Shown piece by piece: positions 21,108 to 32,284 of a stretch of DNA of 64,000 nt. The notes under the pieces were generated by a model. It worked only from the letters and a program-made list of their open reading frames with translations, had not been told where the DNA came from and searched no databases. Positions within the stretch are counted from its first letter, which is position 1. Every line of letters starts with the position of its first letter. The stretch is from Gnetum montanum (taxonomy: Eukaryota > Streptophyta > Gnetopsida > Gnetales > Gnetaceae): assembly GCA_015680685.1 (NCBI GenBank), contig MNCI01033545.1:179746-243745 (forward strand), written 5' to 3'. A program made the translations under genes and the position numbers.

Positions 21108-22620
21108 AGAATGATGGCACTTTTTGCAAATTTTTCTAAGTGTTAAAACTTGGTAAATTTTTTCTAAGTGTTGGTGCTACACTCTAGAGTGTAGCCAATG
21201 TGACACAGGTTCAAGTGCCCAGTTTTGCCTAAGTGTTGGACAAGGATCATTAAGCTAGCTTGACATAGAAGACACATTTGACACATTTCCCAACTTCCAA
21301 GGCTACCTATCCTACTATGCCCCAGAGTGTAGCCAGTGTGCCACAAAGGAAGACTGCAGATTGCATCAAAATTTGGCTAAGTGTCCCTGCTATGCTCCCT
21401 AGCATATCTTGTGTAACCAATGTGCAACATCAAAATTTTTCAAAATTTCACTAAGTGTTGTGTTATGCTCTAGATCGTAGCTAGCTTGACACTAGAGAAA
21501 AGGCTCCGATAGTTTCCAAAAGCATAGTAGGGGGCATCTCATGTCCTGCATGTAACATGGAATGAGTATAGTAGCCAGTGTTCCATGTCCCATGCGTAAC
21601 ATGGGATGAGCATAGTAGCTAGTGTTCCATGTCTAGCGTGTAACATGGAATGAGCGTAGTAGCCAGTGTTCCATGTCTCACACGTAACATGAGACGAGCA
21701 TAGTAGCTAGTGTCTCATGTCCCACATGTAACACGGGATGAGTGTAGTAGCCAGAGTTAGAAAATTTTTGAATTTTTTCTAGCCACCTTTAGACTTAGAA
21801 ATTTTTTTTGAGTTTTTCTTGTGATCCCACCTATCACACTGCCATGTGGCACTTGATTTGCATTTTGGGCTAACCCTAGCCCTATAAATACCCCTGCGTC
21901 CCAATGTTTCAGGGGGGGGGGGGGACTTCCATTTTTCACTAGTTGGGCAGTTAGCACTTTCATTTGGCATTTAGCACTTTGGCATCTTGGTGCTTAGCTC
22001 TGTGGGTGAACAAGACCCAAAGCACACTAGATCGACAAAGAGGCATAGCTACATCGCACAATACACCGCAGCCCCTTTACAAACCTCTAGAACATCGCAT
22101 GCTACGCTACAGCAACCAACCTAGTAGGCACAGTTCATCATAGCAAGCACTATACTTCACAGCCTGACACCACCGAGACTGTGACTATGCTCCCACTATG
22201 CCTGTTGGACACAATGTACCTTTTGAAACCCTTTTGAAATTAGCTATGCTCCCGCTTTTGGGGTGCTGCACTTCTATTCTCAAATTCTATTGCATTTCTC
22301 CAGCATTTCTCTTTGGTATTTAGTGTAACACTTGTATTTTCTTACTTTTTCATACATATTTGCACGTTTACATCGCTATTTTTAGGTTGGGACACCTTGC
22401 TATGCTCTAGCTTAACTAGTCCCAGTGTCCACGCGTAATGCTCTACAAACCCCTCTTACAAATGATCTTTTTAACACCACGTAAGTCCTTATTTGATTGA
22501 CTAGACCATTCAGGGCACCTTGTTTCTATTTTCTAGCATGGCCCTCACATAGATTCGGGGTTAGGTTGTATGCCCGTGAACCTCTCGACGTTCCAACCAT
22601 TGACATTTTTAGATGTTATA
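21108..22620 (+). repeat. T4: 5'-truncated Tat-like LTR
   Basis: The right end matches the other Tat-like LTRs (CCTCTCGACGTTCCAACC, ...GATGTTATA at 22620) and TATAAATA is at 21883-21890. The left part is a diverged U3 with its own palindrome type (CTACACTCTAGAGTGTAG at 21179-21196). It has no TGAAACACC start: it begins abruptly at the T3 LTR end. A run of 13 G lies at 21912-21924 just past the TATA box. Confidence 0.7.
21541..21760 (+). repeat. 44-bp tandem repeat, five copies, in T4 U3
   Basis: Copies start at 21541, 21585, 21629, 21673 and 21717, each exactly 44 bp except the last, which decays at its end. Each contains TAACATGGRATGAG and GTAGYCAGTGTTCC. A partial copy precedes it at about 21520. 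It sits upstream of the LTR TATA box, where U3 enhancer repeats are often found. Confidence 0.92.
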
Positions 22621-23290
22621 GGCATTATATTGGGGCATAGAATTTCTCAGGTAGGGATTGAGGTGGATCTTTAAGAGATAAGGATCATCCAAGGAATAAC
22701 TCACCAACTAGAAACCATTAAAGATATCCAGTCATTCCTTGAACATACTAGCTACTATTGGTGATTCATAGAGAATTTCTCTAAGATGGTGAAATAGTTG
22801 GTCAAGCTTATAAAGAAAGATGCTTTATTCATCTAGACTAAGAAATGTGAAAATGCATTCTAAAGCCTTACACAGAAGCTTGTAGAGACTCCAATTCTAC
22901 AAGCACCTGATTCGTTCAAACTATTTCATATCATGATAGACACATCAAATTATGCCTTGGGAGTAGTGCTTATGCATTTAGATAATAAGAAATGTCCATA
23001 TTACATCCACTGCACAGGTCGAAGCATTGTGGATGCATAGTTGAATTACACCACAATGGAGAAAGAACTAATGATGGTGGTGTATGCTCTAGAGAATTTT
23101 AAGCACTATGTGCTTGGATATAAAGTGTTTGTGTACACTAACCATTGTGCAATTCACTTCTTGATGAATAAGCCAATGGTGAACCCCCATATCATATGGT
23201 GGGTAGTGATCTTACAATAGTTTGATGTTATAATGATAGATTAAAAGCGAACTAAGAATGTGGTTGTTGATCACTTGTCTTTGTTACGAT
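22621..23290 (+). pseudogene. pol (RT/RNase H): RT carboxy end and RNase H of ATH1
   Basis: Translates, with stops, as GIILGHRISQVGIEVD, IIQGITHQLETIKDIQSFL, HIMIDTSNYALGVVLMHLD, TMEKELMMVVYALENFKHYV, NHCAIHFLMNKPMVNP and VVDHLSLL. This follows the Athila order and matches ATH6 (51260-51940) and ATH5 closely. At least eight stops. The catalytic RT palm lies upstream of the join and is absent. Confidence 0.82.
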
Positions 23291-23299
23291 GAAATAATA

Positions 23300-24290
23300 A
23301 AGAGGAGAGCCCTCTTTCTAACCAATTTCCTAATGAACTCCTCTTTACATGTGCATAAAATGAATAAGTGCCCAGAGAACCAAAATGGTATGATGGCATC
23401 CTCACTTATCTTCTCACTCAGGAGATTCCACAAGATTTGGACCACAAGAAGAGATAACAATTTCTTCATTAGGCCAAACACTTCATGAAAATTAATGAAA
23501 ACCTATACAAGGTGTGCACCAGTGGCCTAGTTCATCGGTGTGCACCTAATGTTAATGAATTATGCATTCTCTAGGATGCTCATGAGGGTCCTTGCAGAGG
23601 CCACTATGCTAGGAGATGCATAATCATTAAGATCCTAATGGTAGGGTATTATTAGCCAACCATCTTCAGGGATGTCCACCAATTTGTCCAATCTTGTGAA
23701 TGCTACCAATGAGATAGTGGGATGATCGTGTGAATTGAGGATCCTCAAGAGTGGATCCAACCACTGGAACCCTTTGATATATGGGACATCAACTTCATGG
23801 GTCCCATCACACCCATGTCAAATGGAAAGGTATACATAATTGTCACTATTGATTACTACACAAAATGGGCCAAAGTAGTAGCCATCATTGAGCTTCGTAT
23901 ACTTTCAATAGCATGTGACCTAGATCTTGAGTTGAGTCTAGCACAAAGAGAATGATTGATCAACCTTAATGTGCTAGATGAAAATCTATTAGTGGCCCTA
24001 TTCTTGAATGAAGTATATAAGGCATTCAACAAGCAATGACATGACCTTAGGGTAAGGAAAGTAAAATTTCAACCTAGAGATAAGGTTCTCTACTAGAACC
24101 CCACACATGTACCTCAACGAACTAAGTTCCAAATGTTGTGAGAAGGGCCTTACATCATTCATGAAACTTTTCCTTCTAGGGCATGTTAATTTACAAACCT
24201 AAGAGCTCAAAAAAAAAAGTAGTTGATCAACACATAACAAGTCAAACCTTTCCATGAGCCTAAGCAAGCCAATGGAAGCAACACCTCAAT
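23300..24290 (+). pseudogene. pol (INT): integrase of ATH1 with catalytic core deleted
   Basis: Zinc module (HEGPCRGHYARR, CECYQ) and WGINFMGPITPMSNGKVY with TIDYYTKWAKVVAI are visible, then the sequence jumps at about 23890 to ELRILSIACDLDLELSLAQRE, which in ATH6 lies about 150 residues further on. The second Asp and the Glu of the DDE triad are therefore lost by a deletion of roughly 0.45 kb. The carboxy part (DKVLY, NPTHVPQ, GPYIIHETFP) continues to about 24290 with stops. Confidence 0.82.
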
Positions 24291-25793
24291 GGATGGATGA
24301 CCTCACTCAATCTTTTGAATCTTCTCATTTCAACTTAGTTGTGGGGGAGATGGCCATTTGTGTTAATCATTTAAAGTAGGCTCCTCAATTTTTCTTAATT
24401 TTTTATTTTACACTTTTTAGTTTTACACGTTCTTGTTTTATACCTTTTTTTCTTTTACACTTTGTTAATTTTCCAAATTTTTATTTTACAACAACGTTAG
24501 TATGTTTTTTTTTTCATGAATATTTTACAATTTCATTAATATTTTCCCTTATTTTGGTGTGAATTTTCCTTGTTTTCTAATAAAACTACTTTATTTCCAA
24601 CAGACACAATGATGTTGTTGCTGTTTGCTAATGGTGATTTGTACTTAATCTTATGATTGCTAAATGTTTGGTTTTTGTTTTTGAATTTTGAGGACTGATA
24701 ACTAAGATAGGTTTCCTTTTCATGGAATAGCTAGTGAGTCCACATCATTCACCCATCCACAAACTCTATGGTTTTCCTTATTTTGAAAATATGAGGTCCC
24801 ATTTTCATTAATAAAACTTTAATGAACTTGTGACCTTGGTAGTTTTCAAGCTTGGAAAGGATTCAAAGGTTTGAAAAGGGTGGGACTTCAAGGGGATTCA
24901 AAGCTCTTTGTGCCTTCTAAAATCTTGATTGCAAGTGTGTTTTTCGTGGATTTCTTATCATTTCATGTTGAACAATAATAAGAAGTTGAACATCCAAAAA
25001 TTCCCAGAAAAAAAACAAAAAAAAACAATGATGTGAATTCAAAGCGCACCCCTTAGACAAAATAAATGGGCTATAAGCACTAGTTATGGGACTAGAAAGA
25101 TAAGTTACCCATGCCTAAAGGTCCCCTCTAACTAAGGCCCTTTCTCACTTCTTACTTCTCTTTTCTTCTTAAATAAGGAACAATGGTTGTCTAGGGGAGC
25201 ATTCTTGTGTCTCAAGGAGATGGGTTGGTTCTAGAGTGGTGATGCAAAGTTACTAAAAGTGGTTGGTTTTTTTCTGGACTAAGGTTGAACTCTATCAGGT
25301 CATTTAACCACGAATTCCACAAGGGACTTCATGTAACTAGGACTGAGAACTCCATTTCATTGTCTCCATCATCCATCAATGCTTCCATAACTCACCTCAC
25401 TGTTGGTTGTTCATGTTTTTGCCCAATGTCTTAGTTTGATGTGTTGAGATTTTTAAATAGATTCTTTGAGTTTGATCCTTAACTTTTCATAACCATTAAT
25501 CAACTATGGGGCCCATAGACTCCTTGTTTGAGGTTATGTAAGGGAAAAAAAGGGCATGTGCTGCTATGAGGAGGGCCCACTTGCATTGCTTATGGTTTAG
25601 TTAGTTAAGCTCCTTACTCTTAGCCATAATCAAATCTTTTATGCACTCGATCATGCAACCAACTATGTGCTCCTTAAAGGCATTTTTCTTCATCAAATTA
25701 CATTCTCAAATTTTTGATATTTTCATCATGTTTATGGCTTTCTGGGCTTTCCTTTGATCTTCATTTCATGTGAAAACTTATTTTTTATTATTT
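24291..25793 (+). other. 3' UTR of ATH1
   Basis: Colinear with the ATH6 3' UTR read on the minus strand (49857 to about 48500): shared parts include the GGGGGAGATGGCCAT block, the AT-rich TTTTACAC stretch, CACAAACTCTATGGT, and CCCATGCCTAAAGGTCCCCT. No ORF of note. It ends at the TTGAC-rich promoter-like segment. Confidence 0.65.
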
Positions 25794-26044
25794 TTGACAA
25801 AGTCAATGATGGTCAATAGCCACGTTGACTAAGCCTAGTTGACATGGCCAGCTATGTTGACTCGGCCTCATTAACTAAGCCTAGTCAACACAGCGTAAAA
25901 ATTCTATAAATACCGCCCAACACTTTGAAATTTTTTGTCATTTTCTTCAAAATGGAAGGGGAGTTTTTGCAATTTTTCAGAGCCCATAACTTTCACATAG
26001 TTTGTCCAAATCATTTCATTCTTCGATCCTATAGCTATCGAAGG
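25794..26044 (+). promoter_or_regulatory. internal promoter with TTGAC cluster, TATA box and leader exon
   Basis: Seven TTGAC/GTCAA cores lie in 95 bp (25794, 25802, 25812, 25825, 25839, 25857 and 25884), followed 15 bp later by CTATAAATACC (25904-25914). TTGAC is the core of the W-box bound by WRKY factors. About 130 bp downstream is the splice donor GAAG|GTAAGC at 26041-26050. A related TATA-plus-leader occurs in ATH2 on the minus strand at 32288-32295. It seems to serve the accessory ORF that follows; activity is inferred. Confidence 0.5.
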
Positions 26045-26303
26045 TAAGCTCTTAGTTGTGGGGCCCATAAACCTTAAGGTTTTATATAAAAAATTTTCAA
26101 ATGTTTTCTAATTCCCCCAAAAGGTTAGTTAAACCATCAATTTTTGAGAGTTTAACCCTTCCAACAGACTTCGGTAAACCTAAAATTAATGATCACAACT
26201 TAGCTAGGTTCAACTTTCTGAAAGAGATAAGGTATCCCCATTATTTCAAGTTACACATTAAATGTTAATCCTTGATCATGTTCTGATCACAAATGACACT
26301 AAG

Positions 26304-29175
26304 ATCGAAATGACCTCAAGAAGGAGGACCATCATAACCAAGGGACAAACAACCTAGAGCTAGTAGGGAACAATAAGAATAAGCCTAGGAGTAGGCAATA
26401 GAAACTCATGCAATGAGACTTCTTTGAGAGAAGCTTGAAGTAGAATCTATTTGATAAATTCCTAAGGAAGAGGCTATGACTGAACAATCTCAAAGAGGAG
26501 AGGCATCAGGGCCTGTACCAAGACTTGGGGTCACATTGACACAAGCCTATCTTGACATAATCAAGCCTCATGATGTCCAACGCTTAGTTCTCCAAAACTA
26601 AACTTTGGGCCATTCTTAGAAAATGCTTCACCAGAAGTCAAGACGTAGTTGCAAAACCCTCCCATGTGGCCAATCATCACTTCTAGTGGAGAGTGGTACA
26701 TGAGAGAGATATATCTCTTTTGGAATAGTAGAAAGGTAAGGGCCACTGTAAGAATCAAGGACATTCAGTTATTCTAGTTGGTGGAAGCTAGTGTGTAGGC
26801 TTTTAGACTACCTGATTCCAACACATTTGGAAGAAATATCTATGCATGCAGACCCAAAAGCAAAAAGGAAGTGAACCCAACAATGCTATGGGGTTGACCG
26901 CAAGGAGTTTGGTGCGCTTACACCAGTGGAGCACATATACTTCAAGATAGCAGATTATCACCTCAATTTGACAATGAGGCCTAGCAAGGTGACTATTTTC
27001 TCTGCCCGTGCATGTGCCACTTTAAGTAGAAAATTTCATGTTAACCTTCCATAGCTAATATATCTGGAGATGGAAAAGTGCTTCAAGGAAAATGAATGTG
27101 GAAGGAAAATCCTGCCACTCCCATGCCCTATCAAGAAACTCTATAAAAGGGAAAAAATAGTATGCTATGCAAATGACACAATTAGGCATACTTCCATTAC
27201 CTCATGATCTGAAATAATGAAAGATAAGATCCTTGTCATGTCCAAAGAAGAGGAGTAGCAATCGCCACATCCACCACCTACTTAGAAAACAACATCGGAG
27301 GGTCGTGTAGCCATTGAACACTTGTGTGAAATCTGAGAGTAGCTCTTGCATGAGTGGGAACAACAAGCAAGAAGAAGTGGTGGGGATCCATCTATGTACC
27401 ATCCTACAATGAGTCACCTAAATAAAGTGGCTCAAAAAATCAATAATATGGAGGGAGGTAGGCCAATATTTTCAGCCCAGAGAATGCAACTACCCATGAG
27501 GTTAAATCTTAATGCTTGAGAGGTAACAGTGTCTCTTTTGCAATAATAGTAATTCCTAGAAATATTTGGGAATGCTATTACCTTTTTGGTGCACTTGGAG
27601 GAGGGCAATGAGGACAATTGTCTTGGTGATGTAGCACCAACGATAAAAGACAGAAGTACAAGTGGCTGCTGATTGGATTGCTAAAGTACTGAAAGCACCT
27701 ATAACATCTATACCAGCCATTTCTACACCCAAAGATGTGCAGGTGTTCACAGGGATTGTTAGTAGCCAACTAAGTGTAGCCCAACATGAGGAATTGTTGG
27801 GCCGATTAGTAGAAATTGGGAAACTGATTCCAAATATCTTTGATTTTTTGGATAACATCACTGGAACCTAGTCAAAGCCGCTTGAAGCAAATGGAAAATG
27901 CATCATTCTGGAAGGGCAACTCGAAACTTCTCAAGCACAAAACCAACGCTTGGCCATGGAGGTTGTTGAATTAAGAGCTCACCTTGCTGATCCTGTGCTC
28001 CTCAACCCTACACTAACAAAGACAAAACTATTCAACAGCTTTAGGAAAGACCTAAATAGGCTGAGGTAAGAATGGTGATCATCATCTTTGACCATTCTAT
28101 GGCTAAGGCCAATACATATTTAATTTAAAAGGATTTGGTCTAGACATGCCTAGAGAATGAGATGTGGATTGTAGAGAATCATCGCCTACGAAATTTTGAT
28201 ATGTAGAAACAACAAATGCAAGAATTCATCCATTAATAGTAGAAGTAGCTAGCCAAGGTGAACACTAAGCTTAGGAGATTGGCAATGGAGAACATAAATC
28301 TCTCTATGGAAGAAGTCCACAACTTATGCCAAAAATATACGATTGAGATTACTACCTGTAAGAATGAGGCTCTCAAATTTGAGAGAGTTAAGAATTACTA
28401 CAAAGATCAGGTGACCTATAGAAAGAAGTTAATGAAAAACACGTCCAGATGGCTAAGGAAAAAGTAAATGAGACTCTCTAGCAACTCGAGTAAGGAAAAG
28501 AGGTGTGGCAACCTATCATTGATGGGATAGATACCTACGACAAAGTGAAGATCCACATGAAGGAGTTGCATATTGAAGATATGACTAAATATATGGAGCT
28601 TATCAATCTCCAATATGTAAACTTGGCAATGTTGATTGTCAGATGACTGCAGTCAAAGTTAGAGAAGTAGATGGCTAGCTCATACTTGCTATAGGAGGTA
28701 GAGTTAGCACCACAAGAAAACCAAGCAAACCCTTGAGACTACAAATGCTAAACTCAAAGTTGTTAAGGAAAGATTCATTGAGCAAAGATCAATTGTTGAG
28801 AACCTAGCCAAAAGAATAAACAATTACTAGGAATTATAGAATGCAAGTAGGGCATTCAACATCAAGTGCAAAAAATTTGTTGCCTTGTTCATTAATGTCA
28901 AGGAGGTATTCTCAATAATGCCCTGTCCTTGGGATGTGCCCTTTCCAACCCACATTGGCAAAGTTGCGTGGACCATGCATGATCCTAGGAGTAAGGAGGA
29001 GAAGATGAAAGCATTGTTGGATGCTTTCCATCTTCCACTGAAAGTTACAGTAGCAGCAGAATAACCACAACAGCCTCAACCATTGCATGTGCCTAAATCA
29101 GGAGAAGGTCCTTTGGAACCTTAGAAGCCTCCACTACATAGGACCATTTAATCTTCTCCATCTTCTTCATGCCAT
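26304..29175 (+). pseudogene. accessory coiled-coil protein gene of ATH1, unknown family
   Basis: A long degenerate frame, some 900 codons with stops and frameshifts, begins after a possible acceptor at 26302-26303 and ends before the 3' LTR. Recognisable segments: FKIADYHLNLTMRPSKV near 26950, SVAQHEELLGRLVEIGKLIP (about 27770-27830), a Lys/Glu-rich heptad-like region with LRRLAMENINLSMEEVHNL (28264-28460), and a carboxy block MPCPWDVPFPTHIGK with SKEEKMKALLDAFH (about 28920-29040). No signal peptide or membrane segment is seen. A homologue lies in ATH3 (34680-36600, minus), so the ORF belongs to the element rather than to a chance insertion. It occupies the slot where Athila elements carry an env-like ORF, but I see no similarity to that and cannot name the family. 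Confidence 0.55.
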
Positions 29176-29371
29176 TAGAGGAACGGTGTTTTTCAATTTT
29201 ATCTTGGTGTTCAATTTTGTACTCCTAAATATCAAAATAATTTTGTAATGATTGTATATTTGTACACTCGAGCACTTAGTGTTTGTTTATGTTTGTTGTC
29301 AGTCAATAATCCCATATCTTCGTAAATTTGTAAAGAAATTAAGGATGAGTTTTCATTTAGTCATGGGGGTA

Positions 29372-30209
29372 TGATGAATCATAGATTGGCTATGTCGACT
29401 AGGCCCCATCGATGCACGATTTGATGTGGTCCCATCAATGTAGTGTCTATTTTTGCCTATAAATACATGCCCACCCACTGTATTTATGACAATCTTTGAC
29501 ATAGTGTATCAAAGCTCTTACAATTTTTCTTCTCCAGAGTTAGAATATTTTTCTAAGTGTTTGTAGCAAAAGTCATTAAATGTACGAATCTTTATTCGAG
29601 CACTATTGTACCTGAGCATGATAGTGTGTGCGGCAATAAAGATGAGGTTTCTAATAAACCTTGTAGCACTTTGCCTAGATTAAATATTTTCTCATGCATT
29701 CAATGTTTTTAGTAATGTATTTAATGCTTTTAAGCTAAATTAAGCTAGATTAAATAGCAATTAATTAAGCACATAAGTACGACCACTTCGAGCATGCACA
29801 TGAAACTTCGTAAGCTTAGTAATGCTTAACATTTAGTAACCCAGCAACATTATATGTGTTCAGGATGTGTATGGAAAGTGGGACTAGATGCTTATGTTAG
29901 GATTAGTTAGACCTTGGTTAGTTAGTTAGATTATATTAGCAATTAAATTACTTCATTCTTTTCATCCTTTATTTTAAGCACCCAAAACATAAAACATAAA
30001 AATAATCAAAATCATACTCCTTGATTACACTTAACCATACCTTTGCATATCACAAGTGTATTTGGGAAGACAATGAATGATTGTTAGGGCAGGTTCACTT
30101 CCTAGAGTTTAGTGTACCAGAAGACAAAGGGTCCACAGAATTCAATCGAATTGCACGTGAATGCTTAGTGATTCGTATGGTTGACCATAGGGTTATTTTC
30201 CACTCATCA
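29372..30209 (+). repeat. ATH1 3' LTR (838 bp)
   Basis: Follows the polypurine tract TAGTCATGGGGGTA. Starts TGATGAATCA and ends CCACTCATCA. TATAAATA at 29458-29465. U3 has a CATCGATG palindrome (29407-29414) in place of the GATATC cluster of ATH4-ATH6. The 5' LTR is not in the window. Confidence 0.85.
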
Positions 30210-32284
30210 TCTTTTGAGTAGTGTAGATACCTTATCTAAAAGCTAGGTTGATAGAGAAGATGTCTTCTTAGTAGTATAGACATCTTATGAGAGATGTTTT
30301 GTTCCTAAAAGAAACATCTTATCTCTAGAAGAGATTTCTTTTCTTGCATGTAGACATCTTACCTAAATGATGGGTTTGACAAAGAGATGTCTTATCAAGC
30401 ATGCATACTTCTCATTCAATCATGGAAAGTTAGGATGTGGTAATTCTAAGATTTGAAGCAACGAGGAATATCAAGGTCAACAAGAGAGAGATTTCTATAG
30501 GGATTTAGCTTTGTATTTGATAAATATTATATTTGTATTACATGTTTTGGCATGAGAGTATAGAGAACGATTACATGAGAGTGGTATGAATCTTGGTGAT
30601 CAATTGTGTATAATGGTGTTTACCATAGCTCTCTATGTTTAGATATTGGTCTTGTGTGAGAAAGAGGTTTGGATTGATTGTACCATGCATTGAGGTTGAT
30701 AGTGTGTGTAGTTGTAAAACCTCATGATCTACAATGTTATTGAGTATGTGAGTGATTGTTGTTATGTGTATTAAGCTCCATTATATTTGTAATCTTCTTC
30801 TAGTATTAATAGAAGATAGCTAGTTTTCTTGTTTTCTAGTAGTTAAATTATCTTGCATAATATTTAAATTCAATGTATTGTAAAGGATTAAAGTAAATTA
30901 GAATCTTACTCCATGTATCCTTTTACTAAAACCTCAAAGGTACTTTCTCCTTCATCATTTCTTACAAAGACATAGCTTGAGCTCTCTAAAATACATCATT
31001 AGCATAGTGGAAAATTCATTTCCTTTGTAAAGTTTCAAGATTAGACATGGAAAGGGGGGTATCTTCTTGACCTTTTCATTTTATTTGAAGCACTTCTTGA
31101 TTTTCAAGAAGATCAAATGAGGAAAGTTAACTAAAAATATCTTGCTAAGAGTCATGCATGCCCTAGTAGAGAAACACGTCATCTTGCTAGGTTGTTCCAT
31201 CTTGCTAAGAGTTAAGATGGTATGCCACTATCTTGAAGTAAACTCTTTCTACCTTCATTAGGATGATGTACTTCTTGCTATCAATATCGTAGCATTGTAA
31301 GGTCCACTACTTTTTAACCATTTCATATAACTATGTGAAAACTTTCGTAAGTTTTATATTTACGTTGGGTATTCCCAAGGCCTCCATTAATTAAAAATGG
31401 TGATATCATTAGCTTTTACTATCACATTCCCTTGGCGATTATTCTAGAATAGGTATGTTTTTCCAAGGTACCATTCTCCACTGGTGAAAATTATGAGCTA
31501 GAGCAGGGATAACTGCAATTGCATCTTGACTTCTTAGGACATGAACCTCAAGAATGATCCAAAGTTGGTTTCATCAAGAACCAAACCTTGAATTTTTTTA
31601 CTTTTGACTTTTTCTAGGTAAACCTCTATGACTGTGACATTTAGGCTTGGCATGGATCTATGCACTTCATCCTACCTAAATCACCTCATTTCTATAATGG
31701 AAATTTGGCAAATAGATTCCAACTCTAGTTCTTCTCTTAAAGGATTAGTTGCATGCATGGCCTTGGCCACTTGCTTGAGTTGTTGTTGCTACTATCCTTA
31801 CCCTCTCCTCTAGCAGTTCTCCCTTGGTTGTAAAGGTTTACATGCTTGGGGCCTTGTTTTAGTACCATTTTCAATCACATGGATGATCATTAATTAGTCT
31901 TTGGAGGCATGAATATAAGCATTGGTATCCTTTAATTATCCTTTAATTAGCTTATTTCATGAAAACTGTGTAGTTATTACACCTAAGTGATTACAATCTA
32001 TGGTTTCAAGATCCTATAGTTGCTAAGTGTTGTTATTTTTCATTAGTTTTATTATTTTAATTCCTTAGCTACTTTTGATGCTAATTATGGGTTTTTGAAA
32101 AAGTTTTAGAGTCCTTATTCTTACTGCCCTCATAACGTAGAGCTCCATCAATACATAAGATTACAAATGGCTTAAATCAAGTGTACAAGTTGGTTGATAT
32201 CATGCTTAGAGTGCTCTAGGCTCTCACAATGAAAAAAACTCCATTCTTGTTTGGGCAAAATGGAAAACATTAGCTAAGTGTTGC
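30210..32284. other. unassigned AT-rich sequence
   Basis: No coding homology found. Between 30220 and 30420 the words AGATGTCTT and AAGATGTC recur on both strands, giving local inverted repeats. A 61-codon frame at 31628-31813 has no recognisable feature. Part may belong to the 3' end of ATH2. Confidence 0.4.

Larger units (their letters stand above)
22621..30209 (+). mobile_element. ATH1: Athila-like element, 5' part missing
   Basis: Starts in mid-RT immediately after the T4 LTR end, then RNase H, broken integrase, a 3' UTR related to that of ATH6, an accessory gene region, a polypurine tract (CATGGGGGTA) and a 3' LTR (29372-30209). The RT thumb block (ILGHRISQVGIEVD) and the RNase H match the Athila lineage. 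The missing upstream part of RT suggests the Tat-like cluster was inserted into, or recombined with, this element. Confidence 0.8.

Noticed and set aside
21541-21760. CRISPR-like array
   Set aside because: There are no distinct spacers; the whole 44-bp unit is repeated, in a plant LTR.
21912-21924. G-quadruplex in the 13-G run
   Set aside because: A single uninterrupted homopolymer; could fold only between strands and may be a sequencing length artefact.
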